From Multifurca ochricompacta (taxonomy: Eukaryota; Basidiomycota; Agaricomycetes; Russulales; Russulaceae), in NCBI GenBank assembly GCA_022496185.1, contig WTXG01000521.1:1-15975 (forward strand): a stretch of DNA of 15,975 nucleotides, read 5' to 3'. The position numbers were made by a program, and so were the translations under genes. Each line of letters begins with the position of its first letter. The first letter of the stretch is position 1. Below the pieces are notes generated by a model. That model saw nothing but the letters and a program-made list of their open reading frames with translations. It was not told the origin of the DNA and made no database searches. Below are positions 7,784 to 15,489 of this stretch, piece after piece.

Positions 7784-8646
7784 AGTGTTTTTGATAAATA
7801 AGCGATTGGGTGAAGGCATCCTTCGGGATCCTTTTGACTGAGGGTGGTGCCCAGTGCATACCCTGATGCATTGGTATCTACGATGAAAGGTTTATTGAAG
7901 TTGGGTTGGGCTAAGACTGGCTGAGATGTGACTCGTCGTTTTAGAGTATCGAAAGCATTTTGTTCTTCTGTCGTCCAGTGCCAAGTTTTCTTTATACTGG
8001 TCAAAGCGTTCAGTGGGGCTGCAATTTTACTGAATCCCTGAATGAATCGATGATAGAACTGGCAGAACCCCAGAAAGGATTGGACCTCTTTGACATTTGT
8101 GGGTGTTTTCCAGGTGGCGACACCTTCTACTTTTACAGGATCCATGTGAACACGGTCAGCCTCCAGAATGAGACCTAAGTATTTGATACATGTTTGTTCA
8201 AATGAGCATTTCTCCAGCTTAAGATAGAGGTCCAAATTGCTAAGTTTATCCAAGATGCGATGTACTTTTGCGCAATGATTGACCAGATCATGATCAGTAT
8301 GGATGAGGATATCATCCATATAAATGGTGAACCAAGCCCTTCCATTAGTGTCACACTTGTCCAGTTCCTTTCGGAATTCAGCATTCATCATAGTCTGAAA
8401 GGTTGCTGGGGAGTTAGTTAACCCAAAGAACATCACGTTTGGTTCAAATAAACCGCAGTTCGTTTTGAATGCCGCCTTCCAGTGATCTTCTGGGGCGATG
8501 CGTATATTGTTATAGCCCCAGCGTATGTCCATCTTTGTAAATAAGGTACTACCACGGATGCGATCTATTAGCTCTGGGATCAGCAGAAGAGGATACGTAT
8601 TATGGATTGTCCAGTCATTTAGCTTTCGATAATCTTGAACAGGTCA
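7784..8646 (-). pseudogene. pol: pol, reverse transcriptase and RNase H N-terminal half (element 2)
   Basis: The frame begins with TGA at 8646-8644, where element 1 has CGA in KLRPVQDY, and is in the same phase as the protease ORF before it. The longest ATG-started part is 8532-7735, which runs into the solo LTR; the native sequence ends at 7784. MDIRWGYNNIRI, catalytic YMDD (8322-8311), FGLTNSPATFQ and SFLGFCQFYHRF identify RT. The RNase H domain starts near 7910, but its first catalytic Asp is Asn (AAT at 7872-7870 in DTNASGYALG; element 1 has DTDASGYALG). The domain is cut after SKTLD by the inserted LTR. Confidence 0.9.
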
Positions 8647-9411
8647 GAGCTTGCCGTCTTTCTTCTTAATGAAAAAGAAGGGGGACACGTAGGGTGATTT
8701 TGACTCCTGAATATAGCCCTTTTGTAAATGTTCTTCCAAAAACTTGTTTAATGCATCTTGCTCTCCTGGTCCGAGAGGGTAGATCTTGCAATCTAAAGTG
8801 GCTGGTGCGTTGGGTTTTAATTTGATTCGATGATCCCAGGGGCACGGTGCTGGGAAGCACTGTGCCTCCTCATTGCTAAAGACTTTGTGATGTTCATGAT
8901 ATTCAGGAGGTATGACCTGGTCCCACGATCTTTCTATTTTGTCTTGCGCTTTGATGGCAAGTTCTTGTGCAATATTGAGACGTTGGATCCTGTCGCTAGG
9001 GAGAGCGAAGTAGATCTGCTGATTTAGTTGCCCGTTCTGCCAGTCGATTTGTGGATTTGTTGCTGCAAACCAAGGGTACCCCAGGATCATGTCGTCAGTG
9101 CCGATGGATGTGATGTAGAAGTGATGCCGTTGGAGTCTGTTGTCTGTAGATACTAGCAGATCAACACATTGGGCGATTTTATTAGTGGCGTTAGGGGATC
9201 CATCTGCGTTTTGTAGTTGTTTTGGAATTGTCAGACATTTAACTGGGAATCTGTTTTTAATAACCATCCGATAACTGATGAAATTTTCTGTGGCTCCACT
9301 GTCCACAAGTGCTTGTATATGGGCCTCTTTTTTTGTCACTCCATGTAGGGGAACAGATATTTTCATTGCTCTGAGTGGTGATCTGAATACATGATGTGAT
9401 ACTAGTGCTCA
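8644..9411 (-). pseudogene. pol: pol, aspartic protease and RT start (element 2)
   Basis: An open frame runs from the ATG at 9366 to the TGA at 8646-8644. ALVDSGATENFIS (DSG at 9303-9295) is the retropepsin active site, and GTDDMILGYPW is the flap and core region that follows. The linker then leads into the first RT motif, SPFFFIKKKDGKL. The terminal TGA replaces the CGA seen in element 1, so protease and RT were originally one frame. A further TGA at 9411-9409 lies 15 codons upstream of the ATG in the same frame. The pol phase is -1 relative to gag, whose stop is 62 nt before this ATG. The protease cuts the Gag-Pol polyprotein. Confidence 0.88.
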
Positions 9412-9428
9412 AATGAAGGCCGCGCCAT

Positions 9429-11011
9429 TCAAGCGATATAAAAATCCTCATCTCCTTTAAATTGATTTTGTAACTCCAGTCGCTGTTCATCAGTCATGGT
9501 CTTGAGAGCAGCCGCCAACACGGGAATGCTAATTGCAGAAACAGAGGGTGCCATGAGCGCTGGGGAGGGGGCCGCGGGCGCAGTGGGTACTGCTGCAGTC
9601 GCGGGTGGCACTTCTGAGATGGTGGCAGTCCAAGCCGGCATGTTTACACCAGTCCTAGGTTTTTTGTTTGGGCAGTTGCGGACAAGATGACCTCGTCGTC
9701 CGCATTCAAAACAACATCCTTCCTTCTTATACTGTTCCTTTTCTTCAGCAGTGACAGCCTTCTTTATGGTGTCTATGTCCATGGCATTGGGATCGCATTT
9801 CTTGTAAAAGGTGAACTTGTTTCCATGCGGGGATGGATCTGTGTTCTTTTTCTTACTGATGATACCTCAGAGAAAGACCCAGTTGGCTTGGTGTCGTCTA
9901 GCTGAGTCAGTGGCTTCCTCTAGCGTTTGCAGCTGGTCCTGAGTTAGGATTGTAGTGGCTAGTCCAGTGGGCAGTCCGCGATAGAAGTACTGTCGAACAC
10001 TGGTGTCGTCTAAGTGCAGCTCAGCCCAAACGGCTAGATTGCGGAACTCTGCAATGTAATCATCAATGTTGCCATCTTTCATTTGCAATCTTTCGAGCGC
10101 TTGCAGCGCTCTTTGCCCTGCCACCACGTCAGACCAGGCGGCAATGAAGGTTTGTCAGAAGACATCCCACGGTCGTTGAACTCTAATTCTATTTTGAGCG
10201 ATGTCGACTAGCCAATTGGTCTGCTCTTCGACCCATCAATCGACTTTCGGTCCTCTCATCAATGCCAATACATACGCTATGCAGCTTTGCTCATCCAGAA
10301 TGGTAGCCGCATATTTGTTCAAAAACAAGTGTAACTCAAGCTGAGCAAACCATCGTTTTGCTGTGGAGCAGTCGCCTTCAAAGAAAGGTGGGGGTGCTCC
10401 TTCGATTCGCCCTGCTACTGGGATATTTGGCGCTAATCCTAGAGCAGGGCCTGGTGGGCCTCCTCCACCTCCTCCACCTCCAGGGCCGCTTCCTCCACCT
10501 CCTGGTGGGCCACCACCTGACAAGGTTTGTCCCATCCCTGTGAATTGGGAAGGGGTCGTCCCGGGGTTGTACTAACTGTGGTAGGGAATGCTGTCGTCAT
10601 CGACGTCGTTGGGTTGCTCAAGAGTGAGGCTGTTGGTGGTGCCATGGGGAGCGCGATGGGTGTGAGAAAAGGTTCCTCAGGTAAGTTCAATCCAGTCTCT
10701 TCGGGTGCTATACGTACAGCTTCAATCTGACTCAAGTTATTAGGGTGTATGTGGTACCAAACGCCTCGATACCAATCAACGGCAAGGTTAGTCTGTCGAT
10801 ACGGGACCCAGTAACCACGGAAGGGAACGTCTTGCTCGTGCACTTCAAGCCAACACACGGATTGCTTCAGATGTTGAGGGAGGTTGTCACTGGTCCTGGG
10901 AGGGAGTACAAAAGGGAATTGAATGGAAGTCGTGGTGTCGGGAGTCGGGGCAAGGGACGCATCGTCGTCTCCTTGTGGCTCTGGTGAGTTTTCTTTTTTC
11001 TGTGAAGTCTG
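9429..11011 (-). pseudogene. gag: gag, capsid and nucleocapsid (element 2)
   Basis: Gag builds the virus-like particle and binds element RNA. The first part (11011 to about 10570) is open in one frame and encodes Trp/Tyr-rich sequence (RGYWVPYR, DWYRGVWYHIHP) without an in-frame ATG until 10645. A frameshift near 10555-10573 leads to a second frame starting at MGQTLSGGG (10535), with a Gly/Pro-rich tract, a capsid domain (FFEGDCSTAKRWFAQLELHL, CIAYVLALMRG), and then a nucleocapsid with a zinc knuckle CFECGRRGHLVRNC (9713-9672, CX2CX4HX4C). In-frame TGA codons at 10238-10236, 10157-10155 and 9869-9867 break it. All are compatible with CGA to TGA, but there is no second gag copy here to prove it. 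The stop TGA is at 9431-9429. Confidence 0.85.
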
Positions 11012-11023
11012 TAAGTCTGTTCT
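11012..11023 (-). other. Putative self-priming primer-binding site (element 2)
   Basis: On the minus strand this reads AGAACAGACTTA, two nucleotides past the CA end of the 5' LTR. It is the exact 12-nt complement of TAAGTCTGTTCT in the LTR itself (11291-11280 here; also 4725-4736 in the other LTR), located about 34 bp downstream of the TATA-like box. No sequence resembling a common tRNA 3' end was noticed at this position. The layout matches the self-priming known for Tf1/sushi-group elements; the mechanism here is inferred. Confidence 0.65.
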
Positions 11024-11025
11024 AA

Positions 11026-11612
11026 TGTCACAGCCAGGTGCATGCTGTGTCAAGATCAGGAAATTGTTCGAGTTTGAAGCAACTAGATCAAGATTGAGTC
11101 TTTAATCAAGACGAGTCAAGCCCACACAAGTTAGAGGGGCGTGCACAAGATGCGGGATTGAGCAGCGACACTAAGTCCTGCCACAAGCTTACTGGGGTTC
11201 AAAGACCTCCTAAGACGCGACTTAGAAGGCTCAAGAGAGGGATTCTGTGAGTCTCTGATACACCTGTATTGAACACAGGAGAACAGACTTAAGGTCTGTT
11301 CTCTAGAATGTAGCAGGTTTAAATACAGTTGGATCACTACTAGAGATAAGAGTCTGGCCAATGAAGTAAAGTAGGTATAGTAGGATGATATCATGCTGCG
11401 TCACAGTGACCTCAAAGCTACATCATACCACGTCATATAAGTACAGGAGATGGGCTAGGCCAGTACATAAGTAAACAGTAAACAATAGAGGGGTTACGCC
11501 CTCTATAGTATTCGGTCAGTTAACCTAGTTAGATAGGTTAACTGATACAACTCAGACAGTTATTCAAACAGTCGACAAAGAAAAGAAAAGTAAGGAAAAA
11601 CAAACTGTCACA
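11026..11612 (-). repeat. 5' LTR of element 2 (587 bp)
   Basis: On the minus strand it runs from TGTGACAGTTTG (11612) to CTGGCTGTGACA (11026), matching the termini of the LTR at 4409-4991 with scattered differences throughout. It contains inverted repeats at 11486-11505 and 11517-11544 (U3), 11279-11303 (around the predicted start of R) and 11206-11229 (R/U5). The gag leader follows directly on the minus strand. Confidence 0.9.
11318..11325 (-). promoter_or_regulatory. TATA box of gypsy 5' LTR promoter (element 2)
   Basis: TATTTAAA on the minus strand lies 34 bp upstream of TAAGTCTGTTCT (11291-11280). It is conserved in position in the other LTR. It would drive the genomic RNA of element 2 leftward. 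Confidence 0.6.
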
Positions 11613-11907
11613 TATGAAGTATCAAAGCAGATCAATGGTGCGATGTAAAATAAAAGTGTTATCAGTGATCCACTTCTTGAAAATCATGATGCATCTGTTT
11701 TATTAATGCGCGATCAATTCTGCTGGTCTGGCACTATCTAAAATACTCTCTAGACTACTTTAGACTATAATATAATCAAATTATCAAATTAGTTTACTGA
11801 AACAAGGCCCGCGTGTATCTACAAGCTGCATGGGGCAGCGACTACATTGCATCGCATGTTGGTCTGACCTCCTTCCTATTAAGGAAGGTTGACTTAAACG
11901 CACCAGG
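11613..11907. other. AT-rich non-coding flank, no gene seen
   Basis: This lies between the element 2 LTR and the 200-bp repeats. No sustained ORF, RNA gene or transposon domain is recognised. The only structure noted is a short inverted repeat, CCTTCC-TATTAA-GGAAGG, at about 11871-11888. It is probably the host DNA into which element 2 inserted. Confidence 0.4.
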
Positions 11908-12305
11908 ACAGTCATGCTTGTATGAAATGAAAGCAGAATAATAAAATAGTAATGTAAATAAAGGATCCATTTAATCTTCTGAACATAAACCAACAATTTT
12001 TGAGGGATCTTGAGTAGCCATAAATGAATGCATTGTGTCCAAGTGCTTATCTCCCTGACCGGGATGGCCCGGGCCATTTATCCAAAATGTGCAGAAATGC
12101 AAAGAACAGTCGCGCTTGTATAAAATTGAAACCAGAATTATAAAATAAAAATAGAATAATAAATTATCTTAATCTTATGAACATAAAACAGGAATTTTTG
12201 AGGGATCTTAAGAAGCCATAAATGAATGTGTTGTGTCCAAGTGCATATCTCCTAGACTGGGATGTTCCGGGCCAGATGTCCAAAATGCACAATGCAAGTA
12301 AAGAA
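11908..12305. repeat. Two tandem copies of a ~200-bp AT-rich repeat
   Basis: Units 11908-12105 (198 bp) and 12106-12305 (200 bp) align along their length. Shared landmarks in order are CAGTC-GCTTGTAT-AAAT, CAGAAT-ATAAAAT, TTAATCTT-TGAACATAAA, TTTTTGAGGGATCTT, AGCCATAAATGAATG, TTGTGTCCAAGTGC-TATCTCC, GGGCC and CCAAAATG, with each unit ending AAAGAA. No coding frame is conserved. The repeat family is not recognised; it could be a satellite or part of a non-autonomous element. Confidence 0.75.
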
Positions 12306-12480
12306 CTTGCATGCATTTCATTTTATGGGTAACCCAGGTATCAAAACAATTATCCAGGTGTTACCCCTGTCAATTTCTATGTGTTCATCAAATTTTTTTG
12401 CATTCTGTGTGGTTATCTGACAGGCTTTTCATCAATGTTCTATAACATCCTATCTAATCATCACTGTATACTGGATTTTA
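12306..12480. other. Spacer between repeat copies, no gene seen
   Basis: These 175 bp do not resemble the flanking repeat units. A weak inverted repeat (GGGTAAC near 12329 and GTTACCC near 12360) is the only pattern noted. Confidence 0.4.
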
Positions 12481-12637
12481 GTTGTGCTTGTATAAAATTG
12501 AAAGCAGAATAATAAGATAAAAATGGAATAATAAATTATCTTAATCTTCTAAACATAAAACAAGAGTCATTGAGGGATCTTAAGCAGCCACAAATGAACA
12601 TGTTGTGTATCGTCTTGGTCTGGGAAGGCCTGGGCCG
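12481..12637. repeat. Third copy of the ~200-bp repeat, truncated by copia LTR
   Basis: From GTTGTGCTTGTATAAAATTG to CTGGGCCG it follows the two tandem units (CAGAATAATAA, TTGAGGGATCTTAAGCAGCCA, AATGAACATGTTGTGT). Similarity stops just after GGGCC, exactly where the proposed copia LTR starts, which supports that boundary. Confidence 0.65.
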
Positions 12638-12815
12638 TGTGAAACAGGCATGAGGCGCAGCATACTGACTGTGGTAAGTTAGCGGGTTAGGCTAGACAAA
12701 GACAAGTTACTTCAGAGATAGAAGAAACTCTGTTATACTATACTACATACCTAGACGAAGACAAGTTCTATATACAGAGTTAGTCTTAAGGTAATGATGA
12801 TAGTAGAGAGGACGA

Positions 12816-12853
12816 CTTACACTTCAGAGATAGAAGAAACTCTGAAGTGTAAG
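12816..12853 (-). repeat. Perfect 14-bp inverted repeat at copia transcription start
   Basis: The arms 12816-12829 (CTTACACTTCAGAG) and 12840-12853 are perfect reverse complements with a 10-nt loop. The structure begins 25 bp downstream of the start of the TATA box, so it should form a hairpin at or very near the 5' end of the transcript. Confidence 0.8.
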
Positions 12854-12870
12854 AGACGAAACAGACACCC

Positions 12871-12878
12871 TTATATAC
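12871..12878 (-). promoter_or_regulatory. TATA box of copia LTR promoter
   Basis: GTATATAA on the minus strand (context TTGTATATAAGGG), in the middle of the LTR, is the expected promoter position. Confidence 0.6.
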
Positions 12879-13142
12879 AATTCAGAGGGATGGTCTGTGC
12901 ACTGGGAATAAGTCCACAAGTGCCGGACAAAGTCCAAACAATAAACAGAGGGAGAAAGGCCATTGGCCATTACAGAAATCACATGTTACATGGTGCATCA
13001 GTCAGCTACTGTGGAATGTGAGAAAGAAAGTAATAATGATAATGTAAAAAGTCCGAGACTCCGATATCTAATCTTATCTGCAAAGTAGCTAATCTAATCA
13101 CCTGATGCCTGAAGCATCACTGAACATCTTCTGTGTTCAACA

Positions 13143-13150
13143 TCCCTCCA
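13143..13150 (-). other. 3' polypurine tract of copia element
   Basis: TGGAGGGA on the minus strand sits immediately upstream of the LTR start TGTTGAAC. This is the expected plus-strand priming site. Confidence 0.65.
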
Positions 13151-13415
13151 TGCTGAAGGCATCTGGTCATAGATGGGAAATGAATTGGATGAGCACACTG
13201 CCATCACAGTTAAATGAGCATATCGCCAGCCAGAGATCCAACTTCTCTAACTCTCAAGTGTGAGAAGATGAGCATGGTGTTCAGAGGCATATTGCGGTAG
13301 ATTTGCTTATGCAAACTGAAACCATACACACCTCTTGCATCACTCTCGAAGTTGAGAACTTTGTTCATGGTGGGAAAGTGAGACTGGTATTCAAAGTTTC
13401 CAGACTCCAGCTCTC
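13151..13415 (-). other. 3' untranslated region of copia element
   Basis: About 265 bp separate the pol stop from the purine tract, which is longer than I would expect for a compact copia element. A 69-codon ORF (13419-13210) overlaps the pol stop by an ATGA. It has no recognisable domain and is not called as a gene. Confidence 0.5.
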
Positions 13416-15053
13416 TCATTTCAGCATAAGTCCAAGTCCTTTTACCATGGTTTCAAACGATGCTCTTGGTAGAGACTTAGTGAAGCCATCTGCCAGCATC
13501 TCACCTGTGGGGGTTTGCACTAACTCGATTGTGTGCGATTCAATGTATCCCCTAATGGCATGGTACTTGATGGGTATATGCTTTGACCGCCTTCCTGTGA
13601 CTGGGTTTAATGCCAAATCTATGGCACCCTTGTTGTCACAATGGAGTAGTATAGGGGAGGATACCTCATACCCTAATTCCTCCATAAAAGTCCTGTACCA
13701 CGCTGCCTGATTTGCAGCCTCAGAGAGGCTCATATATTCGGCTTCAGTGGTGGACTGTGCTACTGTTTTCTGCTTTCTGGAACACCATGATATGGCACCA
13801 TTTGCTAAGAAAAACATGTAGCCTGAAGTAGAGTGGCAGTCCTCTTGATCTCCCCATGAGGAATCTGCAAAGCCATGAAGGCCACTCTCCCCATTCCCTC
13901 CAGAATACCGCAACTTGCAGTCTTTTGTACTATTTAAATATTTTAAGACGTATTTTGCAAGTTGCATATGATCTTGAGAGGGATTGGAAGCATATTGGCT
14001 AAGGCGCACCACAGCAAAACTGATGTCAGGTCTGCTTCTGATCTGCACCCATAGCAGAGACCCCATCAACTGTTGGTACTTCTTTATTTCAGAAGTAGAT
14101 GCCTGGCCTTCAAATTTGACCAGATGTACATCAGCGCCAGAGGGAAGAGGAGTATATACTCAGTTGGAATCCCTCATCCCAAACTTCTCAATAATAGATA
14201 AAACGTAGGCTGCCTGGTCAATCTCCAGTGTCTTGTTAGGATGATCCCTGGTGATATTAACTCCAAGGTATGACTGGATTTCTCCCAGGTCAGTCATCTC
14301 ATATCGATTAGATAGAGCTGACTTCAGCCACGTTATCTTATCATTGGAAGATCCGAGTATAGTAATGTCATCTACATAGAGAATGACATAAAGTGAATCA
14401 TCCTCCTCCTTTTGATGATACACATATACTCCTGCATCAGAGTATGTCCGAGTAAAGCCCAGTTCATTAAGAACTGCATGGAATTGTAGATTCCATGCTC
14501 GGGAGGCTTGTTTGAGGCCATATAATGCTTTTTGTAGCCTACAAACTTTGGACTCCTGACCAGTAACAATGAAACCAATTGGTTGCTCCATATAAATTTC
14601 TTCATCCAGATCGCCATGAAGGAATGCTGATTTGACATCCATTTGGTGGATTTCCCAATCCTCTAGCGTAGCTACTGCTAGTAATAATCTAAGTGATTCA
14701 AATCTGGCGACTGGAGAGAATGTTTCGTCAAAGTCCACCCCTTCTATTTGGGTGAAACCTTTTGCCACGAGCCTAGCACGAAACTGTCCATCTGGTTTTA
14801 GCTTAAAGACCCATTTTGATTTGACAGCCTTCCTTCCTTTTGGAAGATCCTCAAGGCGCCACACATCAAGTTTATCTAAGGCATCAATTTCGTATTTACA
14901 TGCCTCAAGCCATTCATTGGCATTGTCAGACTGCATTGCCTCCTGAAAAGTCAGGGGATCTCTATAAGAGACTCCTGCGGCATAAAGCAATTCCATATGT
15001 CCCAATCTGGAGGAACCTTGCACAAACTCAGCATTATCCTCATTATAAAATCA
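13416..15053 (-). pseudogene. pol: copia pol, reverse transcriptase and RNase H
   Basis: One phase runs from 15023 (or further upstream) to the stop at 13416, broken by a single TGA at 14162-14160. RT motifs include KSKWVFKLKPDG, RARLVAKGFTQIEGVDF, ETFSPVARFESLR, QMDVKSAFLHG, ALYGLKQASRAW and the catalytic YVDD (14378-14367). RNase H follows, with GFADSSWGDQED, STSGYMFFLANGAISW, QSTTEAEYMSLSEAANQAAW, LHCDNKGAIDLA and KHIPIKYHAIRG. Another TGA in the same phase lies at 15053-15051, just upstream. The RT-RNase H core is otherwise complete and typical in length. This pol makes element cDNA in the particle; with the nonsense codon it should be dead without readthrough. Confidence 0.92.
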
Positions 15054-15489
15054 AGGATTCATGCGACATGAACATTTGGGACGGGCAGTATCAAGATCTA
15101 GTCTTCCTGCACAGCCTATCACGTTGTGAGAGCATGGACTTTCCCTAGTAAATACTGGTTGGGAAATCCTGCGACATTTTCTTAGTTTGTCTTTTGGCAT
15201 GGTTCTCTGGGGGAGTTCAGATGGCTCCATGATTTGGGATGGTGGTGTCTGATAGATGTTTGATCGTGTGTGTCAATCTCATTATCAGGTGTGGTAGGCT
15301 CAGGATTTATTTGAGGAGGTTCCACTCCTCCTGTTCCTCAACCTCGGCGTCCTTATCTTCAGGAGCCTGAGGAACGTGGCTATTACTGGTGAGGCTGGAC
15401 AGGCCTCTCACTTTCTACACAAAAGGCATAACTTTTTCCTTTTGTTTTCCCTTGCTGTCCTTTGCAAGGTTGGAGGGAAGGATCCTTCA
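15054..15489 (-). pseudogene. copia pol, integrase-RT linker, degraded
   Basis: This is the usual variable linker. LSRDVTFDEGSFPP, the normal end of copia integrase, reads in one phase near 15520-15480. QIMEPSELPQRTMPKDKLRK reads in the RT phase near 15230-15165. Between them the phase changes and TGA codons occur (one near 15275). No separate gene is seen. Confidence 0.65.

Larger units (their letters stand above)
4992..11612 (-). mobile_element. Ty3/gypsy chromovirus, element 2 (nearly complete, interrupted)
   Basis: Reading on the minus strand: 5' LTR (11612-11026), primer-binding site, gag with zinc knuckle, protease, RT, RNase H, integrase, chromodomain, G8 tract, and the beginning of the 3' ORF. 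The element stops at 4992 where element 1 is inserted. The rest of the 3' ORF and its 3' LTR should lie left of the window. A solo LTR (7175-7778) is also inserted in it. It is the same family as element 1 but heavily CpG-depleted, with several TGA codons. The base pairs after its LTR (TATGA, 11613-11617) would be its target duplication; the partner is out of view. Confidence 0.9.
12638..13142 (-). repeat. 3' LTR of copia element (~505 bp)
   Basis: On the minus strand it starts TGTTGAACACAG (13142), directly after a purine tract, and is proposed to end CCTGTTTCACA (12638). The right boundary is well supported. The left one rests on the TG/CA rule and on truncation of the 200-bp repeat there; the other LTR is not in view. 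It contains a TATA box (12878-12871), a perfect 14-bp stem just downstream (12853-12816) and a 24-bp direct repeat (12709-12732 and 12821-12844). Confidence 0.65.

Noticed and set aside
9402..9450. Programmed -1 frameshift between gag and pol
   Set aside because: The pol phase is -1 to gag and a T5 run is present near the gag stop, but no proper X-XXY-YYZ heptamer lies in the gag frame. The pol phase also has a TGA at 9411, so the case cannot be made from this decayed copy.
10363..10575. Proline-rich + strand ORF
   Set aside because: It is the antisense shadow of the Gly/Pro-rich gag tract.
12063..12076. GGCCCGGGCC palindrome in repeat unit one as a protein site
   Set aside because: It is not kept in the other two units, so it is likely incidental.
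12794..13021. 75-codon + strand ORF
   Set aside because: It lies within the copia LTR across the hairpin and TATA box and has no coding features.
13984..15148. Long + strand ORFs across the copia region
   Set aside because: They are antisense shadows of the well-supported minus-strand RT and RNase H frames.
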